A stretch of 62,501 bases of DNA from positions 1 through 62,501 of the forward strand of contig MVQW01000269.1 in NCBI GenBank assembly GCA_002067265.1, in the 5' to 3' direction. The first letter of the stretch is position 1; each line of letters starts with the position of its first letter. The notes under the pieces are model-generated. The model worked only from the letters and a program-made list of their open reading frames with translations, made no database searches and was not told the origin of the DNA. Made by a program: the position numbers and the translations under genes. Of the stretch, positions 10,071 to 19,381 are shown in pieces. Source of the DNA: Methanomethylovorans sp. PtaU1.Bin073 (GTDB taxonomy: Archaea > Halobacteriota > Methanosarcinia > Methanosarcinales > Methanosarcinaceae).

Positions 10071-11552
10071 ATGGATATCCTGGTTGCTACGGCAAAACTT
10101 GCAGAAGGTACTGTGAGGAAAGCCGTGGGTTCAAAAGCACATACTATCGTACTGGACATAGAAATCGCGGCATTTATAACACCGCGAAGGCTGCTTGAAG
10201 CCTTGAAAGATCAACAGCTGCAAGAACATTACGACATCATATTCGTTCCTGGCCTGGTATCCGGGGATTTTTCCAGAGTTGCGGAAGAGCTTGGCACTAA
10301 GATATACCTCGGTCCGAAACATGCTTATGACCTGGGATATGTACTGGATTTCGTAGGAAAGATAGAGTTTTCCACCAAAGTACCTGCCTGTGAACTGCTT
10401 GCAGATGTCAGAAAGAAATTGGCCTTGGAGAAAGTGGAACAGCTGGAAGCCTCCTGTGAACCTTTAATGTGGATTAAGGACATCAAGCTTGGAGGGGGCA
10501 GCCGCATGAAAATACTGGCCGAGATAGTGGATGCCACTGGTATGGAAACCACTGCCCTTGAAAAGAAAATATTGACTTTTGTGAACCGGGATGCGGACAT
10601 GATAGATCTGGGAGCATCCCTCAATGCCACACCAGAAGATGTGGAGCGTACTATCCGTAACGCCAGAAAAGTGACCACATTACCCATCAGTATCGATACA
10701 CTTGAAGCCGCTCTTCTTACCCGTGCAATAGAAACAGGCGTGGATCTGGTCTTAAGTCTTAATAACGGCAATCTTGATGAGATCGGTCCTCTCGCAGCAC
10801 GTGCACAAGTTCCTGTTGTGATCATTCCTGATAACTCTGAAGGACTGGACAGTCTTGTTCAAAATATCAAAAAGGCAAAAGAAATAGGTATCCGGAAGAT
10901 CATTGCAGACCCTGTGCTTGACCCCATTGGCCACGGCATAGCCAGTTCCATTGTGCGCTACTATGAATTCCATAAATTGTTCCCTGATATTCCTGTTTTC
11001 TTTGGAGCAGGGAACGTAACTGAGCTTCTGGATGTGGACTCCCATGGGGTCAATGCGACCCTTTGCGGCATAGCAGCAGAACTGGGTGCAAGCATACTTT
11101 TCACCCCTGAGTACAGTAACAAGGCCCAGGGATCGATAAGAGAATTAAAGCTCGCCTCTCAAATGATGATACTTGCCACGGAAAGACAGAGTTCCCCAAA
11201 GGACCTGGGCATAGACCTTCTAGAGCTTAAAGAAAAAAGAAGGCGTGCGGATGCAGTTATGCCTTCCGGGTTCAGGAAGGCTAAAGAGCGCAGGATGTGG
11301 AAGATCGATCCGGCCGGAAGTGTGAGGATAGGGATCATGCCTGATGAAGAAAGAACTAGTAAAGGCTTGATAGTTGCAGAACATGAAACTTCCGCTATAG
11401 TTGGCACCAATGCAAAAGCTGTACTGGATACCCTTATTGATATGCAACTTGTATCTACCCTGGAACATGCCGGCTATCTCGGAAGGGAGCTTAAAAAAGC
11501 TGAGATCGCCTTAAAGTTAAATAGGAGTTATGCACAGGATGATGAATTCTAG
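10071..11552 (+). CDS. Dihydropteroate synthase-like protein (TIGR00284-like)
   Basis: 493 residues. An N-terminal domain of about 140 residues, specific to the methanogen family, precedes a TIM-barrel resembling dihydropteroate synthase. The barrel has the pterin-binding style motifs VNRDADMIDLGAS (about 170), LPISIDTLEAAL (about 205) and IIADPVLDP (about 282). Residues near 375-495 form a further C-terminal part. Methanogens make tetrahydromethanopterin rather than folate, so a role in pterin chemistry is plausible but not established here. It is followed after 8 bp by a small unknown gene. Confidence 0.75.
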   Translation: MDILVATAKLAEGTVRKAVGSKAHTIVLDIEIAAFITPRRLLEALKDQQLQEHYDIIFVPGLVSGDFSRVAEELGTKIYLGPKHAYDLGYVLDFVGKIEFSTKVPACELLADVRKKLALEKVEQLEASCEPLMWIKDIKLGGGSRMKILAEIVDATGMETTALEKKILTFVNRDADMIDLGASLNATPEDVERTIRNARKVTTLPISIDTLEAALLTRAIETGVDLVLSLNNGNLDEIGPLAARAQVPVVIIPDNSEGLDSLVQNIKKAKEIGIRKIIADPVLDPIGHGIASSIVRYYEFHKLFPDIPVFFGAGNVTELLDVDSHGVNATLCGIAAELGASILFTPEYSNKAQGSIRELKLASQMMILATERQSSPKDLGIDLLELKEKRRRADAVMPSGFRKAKERRMWKIDPAGSVRIGIMPDEERTSKGLIVAEHETSAIVGTNAKAVLDTLIDMQLVSTLEHAGYLGRELKKAEIALKLNRSYAQDDEF

Positions 11553-11560
11553 GTGTTACC

Positions 11561-12022
11561 ATGATACTTCAACAAGAAGATAAGGATGCCATAGTTGCAA
11601 TAGTAGCTGCGCGTCATTTTTCCGAGCAGAAATGGAAATGGATCAATCTGAAAAAAGATCTGCAAAAGGTTATGAAAGCCTTTGAGGAAATAAAGGAACA
11701 ATACGACAAGTACCCATATATGAGCAAGGATTGGTATGTAGAGAATTCGGCCACCAAAGGGATACATATGTGTGACACCTGGGAGGAGCTATCGTTTCTG
11801 ATAGAGTTCCTGAGGGATTATGCACAGTACTTTGATTTTATGGTGAAGTACGAAGGCGGAAGAAAAATGTTCTGCATTGCCAGCCATGACGGAAAACTCA
11901 CACACGAACAGGAGAATGCCATTACGGTAGCAAGGAGATTAAGATGCAATGTTATTGTATTCTCCGTGGAGGTCCCGGATTCCATTGAGTTCGATATGAT
12001 GCAGATGGGAGGAGGAACATAA
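11561..12022 (+). CDS. Conserved hypothetical protein, likely co-transcribed with the DHPS-like gene
   Basis: 153 residues, soluble, with no signal peptide or membrane segment. It is rich in Lys, Trp and Met, with a helical N-terminus (KWKWINLKKDLQKV) and a Met/Gly-rich end (MMQMGGGT). No family is recognised. It begins 8 bp after the DHPS-like gene, which suggests functional coupling. Confidence 0.6.
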   Translation: MILQQEDKDAIVAIVAARHFSEQKWKWINLKKDLQKVMKAFEEIKEQYDKYPYMSKDWYVENSATKGIHMCDTWEELSFLIEFLRDYAQYFDFMVKYEGGRKMFCIASHDGKLTHEQENAITVARRLRCNVIVFSVEVPDSIEFDMMQMGGGT

Positions 12023-12070
12023 CTTTAAGTGGATCAAGATATTATCCGGAGCTTAAGATCATAACCAACT

Positions 12071-12137
12071 TTTTATATAGTATTGAAGAATATTAGCGCG
12101 AGCCAGTCTCATTTATACATGAGCTGTGAACACAGCT
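12071..12137 (+). promoter_or_regulatory. hppA promoter and leader hairpin
   Basis: TTTTATATAG at 12071-12080 is a TATA-like element. Predicted transcription would leave a leader of about 90 nt. Within it, AGCTGT (12122-12127) pairs with ACAGCT (12132-12137) around GAAC. A structured leader before a highly expressed ion pump may affect mRNA stability or translation; that role is inferred. Confidence 0.45.
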
Positions 12138-12195
12138 TATCTAATATGATACTTATACATAAATCAGAACCAAAGACAAATTGAGGAGTTACATA

Positions 12196-14217
12196 ATGGA
12201 TGTTTTATATTACCTGGCACCTCTTGCCGGTCTTGTCAGTCTGATATTCGCTGGCTTCTTTGCAAGCAGTGTCCTGAAAGAAGGCACTGGATCAAAGGAG
12301 ATGCAGAAAATATCAGCTGCCATACAGGAAGGTGCAATGGCTTATCTGAATCGTCAGTACAAAACAATAGCTATTGTGGCAATAATTCTGGCGGCCCTTA
12401 TATACACACTGCTGCCGGACGGAGATAAGATCGCCATCGGTTTCCTGGTGGGTGCCATCAGTTCTGCTATTGCAGGGTACATAGGAATGAACGTATCTGT
12501 CAGAGCAAATGTCAGAACAGCTCATGCTGCTGCCGGTGGTCTGCAAAAAGCAATGCATGTGGCATTTCGTGGCGGAGCTGTCACAGGTCTTGCAGTGGTC
12601 GGGCTTGCCTTGCTCGGCACCAGCGGATTCTACATACTTTATGGTGATGTAGACCTTGTAGTAGGTTTCGGTTTCGGTGCCAGTCTTATCAGCCTGTTCG
12701 CCAGGGTTGGCGGCGGTATATTCACAAAGGCAGCTGACGTGGGTGCAGACCTTGTGGGTAAGATCGAAGCAGGCATCCCTGAAGATGACCCGCGTAACGC
12801 TGCCGTTATTGCCGACAACGTAGGAGACAATGTAGGTGACTGTGCAGGTATGGGAGCAGACCTGTTCGAGACTTATGTGGTCACTGTGCTCGCTTCAATG
12901 CTGCTTGGTTCACTTGTAATTGACAAATACCCCAATGCTATCCTGTATCCCCTTATGCTGGGTTCGTCCGCCATTATAGCTTCCATCATATCGGTCTTCT
13001 TCGTAAAGATAGGAGCTGACGGCAAAATAATGAAAGCCTTGTACAAAGGTGTTGCAGGCTCCGCTATCATCAGTCTTGTATTCTTCTACTTCATCACCAA
13101 TTCACTGATGAATGATATGAGGATCTATCTTGCTGCTGTAGTGGGCATATTGATCATGGTCTTCATGGTGGTCATCACCGAATATTACACTTCTACAAAA
13201 TTCCGCCCTGTGAAGACAATTGCCGAGTCTTCAAAGACCGGTGCAGGAACTAACGTTATCTCTGGCCTTGCCATTGGCTTTGAGAGTACTGCTCTACCTG
13301 TGGTAACAATCGTCCTCGGTATACTTGCTTCTTACTTTGTTGTGGGAGGCATGGCGGATCCTGAAGTCGGGTTATATGGTATAGCCATTGCAGCTGCAGC
13401 AATGCTCTCCACGACCGGTATGATCGTTGCACTTGACTCCTATGGCCCCATCACCGATAATGCAGGCGGTATAGCTGAAATGGCAGGTATGCCTTCAAGC
13501 GTGCGTAAGGTCACCGACGCCCTGGATGCAGTCGGTAACACCACAAAGGCTGTTACAAAAGGTTATGCGATCGGTTCTGCGGCTTTGGGTGCTCTTGCCT
13601 TGTTCGCAGATTACAAGCACAAGGTTTCACCAGCTGGTGCTTCCCTCAACCTGAGCCTGGATGAGCCAGTGGTGCTCGTGGGTCTCTTCATTGGCGGACT
13701 GTTACCTTTCCTTTTCACAGCTGTCACTATGCAGGCAGTAGGTAAGGCAGCTGTCAAGATAGTTGATGAAGTGCGCCGTCAGTTCAGGGAAATACCAGGG
13801 ATCATGGAAGGTACAGCAAAACCCGAGTACGGTAAATGTGTGGACATTGTGACCGCTGCAGCCATCCGTGAAATGGCCATCCCTGGTTTCCTTGCAATAG
13901 TAGTTCCTCTTGCAGTAGGCCTTTTACTGGGTCCATCTGCTCTTGGCGGACTGCTCATAGGCCTTATCGTTGCAGGTTTGCTGCTTGCACTTACAATGGA
14001 TAATGGCGGAGGAGCCTGGGATAATGCCAAAAAGTACATAGAGGATGGAAACTTTGGTGGAAAAGGCTCTGATGCACACAAGGCTGCAGTTGTAGGTGAC
14101 ACCGTAGGTGATCCCTTCAAAGACACTTCCGGTCCTGCCCTCAATGCTCTGATCAAGGTGGTCAACATGATCGCCATCCTGTTCTCAGCTCTTTTCATTG
14201 GCACTGGACTGCTGTAA
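12196..14217 (+). CDS. hppA: Membrane-bound proton-translocating pyrophosphatase
   Basis: 673 residues from ATG 12196, which has GAGGAG 8 nt upstream; a TTG at 12181 lies before that site. About 16 transmembrane segments are visible. Pyrophosphate-binding motifs include [20 protein letters not shown] near residue 190 and [19 protein letters not shown] near 210, and the C-terminal [18 protein letters not shown]. The segment [10 protein letters not shown] near 450 has Lys and Thr at the two positions that mark K+-independent H+-pumping enzymes. It couples PPi hydrolysis to ion export across the cell membrane. Confidence 0.96.
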   Translation: MDVLYYLAPLAGLVSLIFAGFFASSVLKEGTGSKEMQKISAAIQEGAMAYLNRQYKTIAIVAIILAALIYTLLPDGDKIAIGFLVGAISSAIAGYIGMNVSVRANVRTAHAAAGGLQKAMHVAFRGGAVTGLAVVGLALLGTSGFYILYGDVDLVVGFGFGASLISLFARVGGGIFTKAADVGADLVGKIEAGIPEDDPRNAAVIADNVGDNVGDCAGMGADLFETYVVTVLASMLLGSLVIDKYPNAILYPLMLGSSAIIASIISVFFVKIGADGKIMKALYKGVAGSAIISLVFFYFITNSLMNDMRIYLAAVVGILIMVFMVVITEYYTSTKFRPVKTIAESSKTGAGTNVISGLAIGFESTALPVVTIVLGILASYFVVGGMADPEVGLYGIAIAAAAMLSTTGMIVALDSYGPITDNAGGIAEMAGMPSSVRKVTDALDAVGNTTKAVTKGYAIGSAALGALALFADYKHKVSPAGASLNLSLDEPVVLVGLFIGGLLPFLFTAVTMQAVGKAAVKIVDEVRRQFREIPGIMEGTAKPEYGKCVDIVTAAAIREMAIPGFLAIVVPLAVGLLLGPSALGGLLIGLIVAGLLLALTMDNGGGAWDNAKKYIEDGNFGGKGSDAHKAAVVGDTVGDPFKDTSGPALNALIKVVNMIAILFSALFIGTGLL

Positions 14218-14231
14218 GCGATAAGAAAGTA

Positions 14232-14249
14232 TGAGGCCATAGGGCCTCA
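14232..14249 (+). terminator. Stem-loop terminator after hppA
   Basis: A 7-bp stem, TGAGGCC paired with GGCCTCA, with loop ATAG, is followed by a T-rich run (TCTTTTATTATGTTTTT). It lies 15 bp after the hppA stop. Confidence 0.55.
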
Positions 14250-14317
14250 ATCTTTTATTATGTTTTTAGGAACATTTTTTATATTAAAATGTATAAGATA
14301 GCTACAGGAGCAGAAGC

Positions 14318-15214
14318 ATGTATGAAGACATGGGCACATTACTGAACAAGGGCTATGGGACATGGAAAAGGAACATGGTGATAGCAGTTCCTTTTATTCT
14401 GGACCTGATGGCAACGATCTTCTTTTCCTTGTTCGCTGTGACTCTTTTTGTAATAGTCTTTGTAATGCCTGAAATAGCTTCCTCCACTGTGGCAGATAAC
14501 ATACCTCCGGAAGTATATCTGGAAATATTAAGTTCTCTCTTAAAAGAAAACCTGCTGCTTTTCATAGCAGGTACTTTATTCCTCTTGATACTGTTCTTAC
14601 TCATCGGATCATTTTTCGAGGCAGGAGCTATTGGCATGTGCCGTCTTGCACTACTTAGCGGCGATACATCCGTAGGTCAAATGTGGGCATCCGGACGCCA
14701 GCATGTCCTGAACCTTCTGCTTGCTAAAACACTCGTCGGCCTTATAATAATGGCCGGTGTGATCTTTCTCGTACCCGGTGTACTCAGTTCCGACAGGCTT
14801 GAGACATTAACGACTGATCCTGCCTCCACAGGAAGTGTACTGATAGTCCTTGGGACAATAGCCTGGTTCCTGTACGCCCTGGTTGCCAGCATATTGCTTT
14901 TCTTTGTAGAGTATGCTCTGGTTGTGGATGATCTGGACCCCATCTCGGCACTTGAAAAGAGTTTGGAGTTCTTCAGGGAGAACAAGACCGGCGTGATCAC
15001 TATTATCGGAATAATAGTTGCGATCTCCCTGGCATTGGAAATATTCGGAAGTGCTATCAGTTCAGTGGAAGCGCTCGCGAACGTATGGAGCCTGATCTAC
15101 CTTTTCATTTCGGTGCTTGTAATCAGGCCCCTCACAACCATCTGGATCACACGCATGTACATGAACCGTACAGGGAAAGAACTCTATTCCTTTGACATGT
15201 ACGCCTTTGAATAA
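14318..15214 (+). CDS. Polytopic membrane protein of unknown function
   Basis: 298 residues with about six hydrophobic segments: roughly 25-50, 80-105, 140-160, 180-205, 230-250 and 255-275. The pattern resembles uncharacterised archaeal membrane proteins with paired-helix repeats (DUF4013/DUF7847-like). No catalytic motif is visible. It stands alone between the hppA terminator and a convergent gene, with an ATG preceded by ACAGGAGCAG. Confidence 0.65.
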   Translation: MYEDMGTLLNKGYGTWKRNMVIAVPFILDLMATIFFSLFAVTLFVIVFVMPEIASSTVADNIPPEVYLEILSSLLKENLLLFIAGTLFLLILFLLIGSFFEAGAIGMCRLALLSGDTSVGQMWASGRQHVLNLLLAKTLVGLIIMAGVIFLVPGVLSSDRLETLTTDPASTGSVLIVLGTIAWFLYALVASILLFFVEYALVVDDLDPISALEKSLEFFRENKTGVITIIGIIVAISLALEIFGSAISSVEALANVWSLIYLFISVLVIRPLTTIWITRMYMNRTGKELYSFDMYAFE

Positions 15215-15221
15215 AGGAACA

Positions 15222-16130
15222 TCAGGCTTTTCCCAACAACTTGCAGGCCTGACATAGTTCACCACTGCACGCCTGCCCGCAGATGCGGCAATTCGCAAGC
15301 TTTGCAATAGGCATTTCCCTGGTAAGGACATCTGCTATCTTGTCAAAACCGCTCAGAAGAGCATATTTTGTCCCCGGATGCTTATTCTCAAAATCATCCA
15401 GCATTTCCCTCACTTCGCCCCTCATGGCCTCATGCGCATAGGGACAGGCACCGGTACTAAGTGGCAGACCATTGAGATAGGCATACATGGCAACCTCTTT
15501 TTCAGGAATGTAACGCAAGGGTTTCATCCTCAGGACCAGCCCTTCCAGCTCACATGGAGGAACAAGACGTACCATACGTGCCACATCGCCTTTGAGATGG
15601 TTCAGCATTATTGTCTGTGCCTCATCGTCGAGGTTATGGCCAATTGCAAGTTTAGTGGCACCTAATTCCAGGGCCTTGCGGTTGAGAATGGATTTGCGCA
15701 GGACACCGCAATAACTGCAGGTCCCTTTTTCACGGTCCCAGGAAGCTATCTCATCCATCGTTCTGTCATATTCGTCCCTGAAGGAAAGAATAATATGCTC
15801 CACACCAAGCTGGCTGGTAAGCCCTTTTGCCTGTTCGAGGGTATTGTGCCGATATCCTGCTATGCCTTCGTCCACTGAAAGAGCAATGAGCCGGATATCC
15901 GGGCGTTCTCCCAGGATCTTATGGAGCATATAGAGCAGTACACTGCTGTCCTTGCCTCCGCTAACAGCCACGGCTATGATCTCGTTCTTTTTCACCGGAT
16001 AATGTTTGCGGATGGTGAGCTTTATCTTCCGTTCCACATCTTCCATGAAATGCTTCCTGCACAGGTGCATACCGGAATATCTCTGGTATATGATGGAATC
16101 ATGTTTGCACTTATCACACTTGATGCTCAT
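15222..16130 (-). CDS. tRNA 2-thiolation PP-loop protein (Ncs6/TtuA type)
   Basis: 302 residues. An N-terminal zinc knuckle (CDKC at 5-8 and a later CRKH) precedes the PP-loop SGGKDSS at about 55-61, which binds ATP for adenylating the tRNA base. CSYCGVLRK at about 138-146 supplies Cys residues expected to hold an Fe-S cluster in TtuA-type enzymes. A second zinc knuckle ends the protein (CRICGQACSGELCQAC). The product would be 2-thiouridine, at position 34 or 54. It converges with the membrane protein gene, with 7 bp between them. Confidence 0.87.
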   Translation of the reverse strand: MSIKCDKCKHDSIIYQRYSGMHLCRKHFMEDVERKIKLTIRKHYPVKKNEIIAVAVSGGKDSSVLLYMLHKILGERPDIRLIALSVDEGIAGYRHNTLEQAKGLTSQLGVEHIILSFRDEYDRTMDEIASWDREKGTCSYCGVLRKSILNRKALELGATKLAIGHNLDDEAQTIMLNHLKGDVARMVRLVPPCELEGLVLRMKPLRYIPEKEVAMYAYLNGLPLSTGACPYAHEAMRGEVREMLDDFENKHPGTKYALLSGFDKIADVLTREMPIAKLANCRICGQACSGELCQACKLLGKA

Positions 16131-16303
16131 AGGTTCATTCCTGCATCAAAAAAGGCATTTTACTATTTATTGTTGTGGTGGGCAGATGACTTTGCTGGCT
16201 ACAGTTGCTACCTGGAATTACAACTAACTGGAAAAATATATAAAGATAGAAGCCATCTTTGGAGTATAATTTTTACTGTTCTAAAAACGAAAAGGATGAA
16301 ACA

Positions 16304-16537
16304 ATGCCTGTGATCACTGAAGATATATCCGTGCTTCTTTTATTGCTGTCTGTACTTGCAGGCTGTCTGATGGGGGTAGTGTCTGGATTGATACCCGGGT
16401 TGCACAGCAATAATTTTGCTATGTTACTGGTATCTGTATCCCCTCTGCTCATTGAGAGCGGCATACCAGCCATATATATCATATTCATGATCCTGGCAAA
16501 CTGTATCACTCACACCTTCCACGATGTTATATATTAA
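16304..16537 (+). pseudogene. N-terminal fragment of TctA/DUF112-type membrane protein, cut by the integrated element
   Basis: 77 codons from ATG 16304 (AAAGGATGAA upstream). The first about 73 residues are native: hydrophobic segments and GLIPGLHSNNFA resemble the TctA-family fold. After FHD the frame enters the element and stops at a TAA at 16535. The rest of the gene is at 29889-31013. Joining the halves at TCCACGA gives FHD-IIPAIYLGVP in frame, about 447 residues in total. The fragment alone is unlikely to function. Confidence 0.85.
16518..16524 (+). repeat. Left attachment core (attL)
   Basis: TCCACGA is shared with the right junction. Beyond the 7 bp the two ends match in 4 of the next 7 positions. 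It lies in the coding sequence of the split gene, in the same codon phase as the right copy. Confidence 0.6.
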
Positions 16538-16570
16538 TGGGCAATACATACTATTGTTCAGGAATGTATT

Positions 16571-17806
16571 ATGAAAGTTTCAGAATTAAAGGAAGACCCT
16601 ATAATAAGGGAATGGATGGACACACTGAACCCAAAGCCAAACACAGAAAGAAATTACCTGCTAGCTATACAAGCATTTACAGAATGGATAGGTAAGAAGC
16701 CGGAAGAACTATTATCAGAAGCAGAACAGGAAATAAGAGCAGGCAAGCTAATGAGGGAAAGGAATATTAAAAAGTATCTTATTGGCTTTAGAAAGTATAT
16801 GCAGGATGCTGGTTATGCTCCGATAAGTGTTAAAAATTACCTTACGGGTGTTAAATCCTTCTATAAACTCTTTGATATTGAAATTCCTACACTTCCAAGA
16901 ACAGGAAACAAGGCAAGACCATTGGAAAGACATAGTAAGATTCCTACTAAAGAAGATATTCAACATGTTCTTACAGTATGCGACCCATTAGAGAAGGCAA
17001 TTGTTTTATGTGGTGTCTCAAGTGGATTAAGTGCTAATGAACTTATTAATCTTAAAGTGGGTACGTTTAAGAAAGGCTATGATTCTGAAGCCGAGATAAC
17101 CACACTTCAATTAAGACGTGAGAAGGTAGGCTATGATTTTGTAACTTTCCTGAGTCCCGAAGCATCTAGGGCAGTATGGGCTTATTTAGAATACAGGGAA
17201 AGGGAAGCAAAAACAACAATAACCGAAATAAGAAAACGATTTGATAAACAGCGGGTTTACTCTGATAATGATTATCTTTTCATTGGGCGGCAGATTCCTT
17301 TTGAATATTTGGATACAAAAGATGAAAATATGCGTAAGTTTGAACATCATAGCTTTATGAAACTATACAGAGCAATAGCGGAAAAGGCGGGAAAATGTGC
17401 GCCTTTGGGAAACTGGAATTTGATAAGATCGCACAACATGAGGAAGTACTTTAACAGTGCTCTTCTTAATGCTGGTTGTGACTCTTTCCATGTAGAATAT
17501 TTCATGGGTCATACTCTCGATGATACAAGAAGCGCATATTTCAGAGCATCACCTGATAAATTGAAAGAGATTTATTCCAAGTATGTACCATATCTCACTA
17601 TTCAGAAAGAATTAGATGTTTCAGCAAGTCATGAATATAGGGAGATTGTCAGAGAGAACGAGATATTGAGAGCAGAAACAGCTAGGCACGTTGTGGAAAG
17701 ATCAGAACTTGCTGGATTGAAAGCAGAACTAGAAGAAATGCGCGCTTTCCAAAAAGCAATGCAAGCGATTTTAAACAATCCAGAAACGATTGAGAAACTA
17801 AAATAA
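16571..17806 (+). CDS. Tyrosine recombinase (integrase) of the element
   Basis: 411 residues. An N-terminal SAM-like core-binding domain spans about 10-105. The catalytic domain has HNMR (His288, Arg291), GHTLDD (His314) and Tyr323 within a box-II arrangement, and a probable beta-hairpin Lys at 185. The position normally held by the first catalytic Arg (GLR motif) reads SGLSANEL, with Ser154. A C-terminal coiled coil covers about 345-405. It presumably catalyses insertion at TCCACGA. The start has AGGAATG upstream and lies 47 bp inside attL. An Arg-less variant may still be active if another Arg substitutes; this is uncertain. Confidence 0.88.
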   Translation: MKVSELKEDPIIREWMDTLNPKPNTERNYLLAIQAFTEWIGKKPEELLSEAEQEIRAGKLMRERNIKKYLIGFRKYMQDAGYAPISVKNYLTGVKSFYKLFDIEIPTLPRTGNKARPLERHSKIPTKEDIQHVLTVCDPLEKAIVLCGVSSGLSANELINLKVGTFKKGYDSEAEITTLQLRREKVGYDFVTFLSPEASRAVWAYLEYREREAKTTITEIRKRFDKQRVYSDNDYLFIGRQIPFEYLDTKDENMRKFEHHSFMKLYRAIAEKAGKCAPLGNWNLIRSHNMRKYFNSALLNAGCDSFHVEYFMGHTLDDTRSAYFRASPDKLKEIYSKYVPYLTIQKELDVSASHEYREIVRENEILRAETARHVVERSELAGLKAELEEMRAFQKAMQAILNNPETIEKLK

Positions 17807-17809
17807 AGT

Positions 17810-18631
17810 TTAACTGTATAAAAACGAATAGTTTTTATTCAATCTTTCTAAAATGTAGAAGAAGGAACCCCAGAAATACAAAGGTTCTTCTTCTCTTTGT
17901 CTAGCACGGTTATTAAATATGGTTTTACGGTCATCTTCAGATATATCCACAGCTGACTCCAAGTATTCAATCGAGTTCATGAATCCTTCAATCATCGCTA
18001 CTTGAGGATTAAGAAGAGAATCATTAATATCAAAGTATATATTTGAAATAATTTGCTTTCTTTTGTCTTCATTGAAAATGAAGTATAAACAAAACTTTAA
18101 TGCTAGATAATTCTGTTTTAGAACTTCAGAAAGCATGTCCTTGTCTTCAGCACTTAGTTGTTCAGTGTGTTTTCCTGTTTTTAGGTTACAAGTATCACGA
18201 AGAAATTCAATATTGTTTTTTAAGTCTTCTATAGTTGGTTTTTTCCATGAACATCTTTTAGTATAATTATTTATAGGAACTTTTGGTATTGATTTCTCGA
18301 AGGTTTCTATAATCTTTGGTATCATTGCCTGATAGTATGATGAAAATAATAACTTATTGTTGTATTCAGCTGGGAGAAATCTTACAAGGATATTAAGAGT
18401 TTCAATATTCTCAACGAGTTTATACCATTCTTTGTACCATCCACGGTTAGCGGCATTTAATTCAGTTAGAATGTTTTCTTTCGAATAAACTAATCCCTTT
18501 GATTCTCGTATATCTTTCATCACCTGTTCTCTTGTACATCCTTTTAATATTTCTTTTAGCACCAACGGCTTTTTCTTATTTTTTCCTTTTATCCTTTTTG
18601 TAATAGCACTTTTTGATACACCTACAGCCAC
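17810..18631 (-). CDS. Element-encoded protein of unknown function with N-terminal HTH-like segment
   Basis: 273 residues from a GTG. The segment AVGVSKSAITKRIKG at the N-terminus resembles the recognition half of a helix-turn-helix. The frame stays open upstream to about 18747, adding a plausible first helix (FFLENSNKPEVQKNIA), but contains no ATG, GTG or TTG before a TGA. The remainder is helical and charged, with no known motif. It converges with the integrase gene (3 bp between stops). Either a start is non-canonical or a frameshift has removed the original one. Confidence 0.55.
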   Translation of the reverse strand: MAVGVSKSAITKRIKGKNKKKPLVLKEILKGCTREQVMKDIRESKGLVYSKENILTELNAANRGWYKEWYKLVENIETLNILVRFLPAEYNNKLLFSSYYQAMIPKIIETFEKSIPKVPINNYTKRCSWKKPTIEDLKNNIEFLRDTCNLKTGKHTEQLSAEDKDMLSEVLKQNYLALKFCLYFIFNEDKRKQIISNIYFDINDSLLNPQVAMIEGFMNSIEYLESAVDISEDDRKTIFNNRARQREEEPLYFWGSFFYILERLNKNYSFLYS

Positions 18632-18880
18632 AGCTATGTTTTTTTGAACTTCTGGTTTATTACTGTTTTCAAGGAAGAAAACTATAATCGAACAATCTAA
18701 AGGCGATAGTTCTCTGCTTTGTGTATCCGTGATATATCATTGATATATTAATGCACTTAAATATACTGGTTTCATTTCAGTTTCCTAAAATAGAAAAAAG
18801 GAAATTAGTTTCCACTTTTATTATTTAGTGGCCACTTTCTTAAGTATTTATAATTTTTAAGCATACTGAAACTGATTAAA

Positions 18881-19090
18881 ATGAAAATGAAAAATTTCAC
18901 ATTTCGAATACCCTTAGATACAATCTATGAGGCGAACCGTTTAGCAGCAAAGGAGCATTTACCTCTGAGGACTCTCGTGAGGTCATGGATACTTCAGAGA
19001 ATAGATGCTGAGAGAGTTGAGGCCGCAAAATCCGCCAAGATACCGCAGGCCCCAACTGAATGCGCACAACACGGAGGCTGTGAACAATGA
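18881..19090 (+). CDS. Small ribbon-helix-helix-like protein
   Basis: 69 residues. A short beta strand (FTFRIPL) is followed by two helices (IYEANRLAAKEHLPLRTLVRSWILQRI), the pattern of CopG/Arc DNA-binding proteins. Such proteins often repress plasmid copy number or partition operons. Its stop overlaps the next start (ATGA), so it heads a four-gene operon ending with the replication helicase. Confidence 0.6.
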   Translation: MKMKNFTFRIPLDTIYEANRLAAKEHLPLRTLVRSWILQRIDAERVEAAKSAKIPQAPTECAQHGGCEQ

Positions 19091-19251
19091 CATCAACAAC
19101 TGACAACAATAAATCATTTGCTATATTTGCTTCAGACTTCTCAAAAGAACATGCTGATTACCTGAATAAATGGAACGAAGGAGCAGATCCAATTAAGAAA
19201 AAAGTCGCCAAGATAATTATTGAAGCCGGAGGTTTTCCCAATGACCACTAA
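19087..19251 (+). CDS. Small protein in the helicase operon
   Basis: 54 residues, charged and probably helical (FAIFASDFSKEHADYLNKW). No family is recognised. It overlaps the previous gene by 4 nt and the next by 11 nt, strong evidence that it is translated. A GGAGG sequence near its end serves the following gene. Confidence 0.6.
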   Translation: MTSTTDNNKSFAIFASDFSKEHADYLNKWNEGADPIKKKVAKIIIEAGGFPNDH

Positions 19252-19381
19252 AGCAGTCATACTTCACGCTATCCGGGCAAAGTGTCGAAATTCTCCTGCA
19301 CATGAAAGCAAGTTAGGAGATAAAGTACACGCAATACAAAACATAGTTTCAATGAAAGAAGAAAGGAGTCGGATAAAGTGA
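19241..19381 (+). CDS. Small basic protein in the helicase operon
   Basis: 46 residues, basic. The ATG at 19241 follows GGAGG at 19229-19233 with about 7 nt spacing. It ends GTGA, overlapping the GTG start of the helicase by 4 nt. The function is unknown; the coupling suggests a role with the replication protein. Confidence 0.55.
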   Translation: MTTKAVILHAIRAKCRNSPAHESKLGDKVHAIQNIVSMKEERSRIK

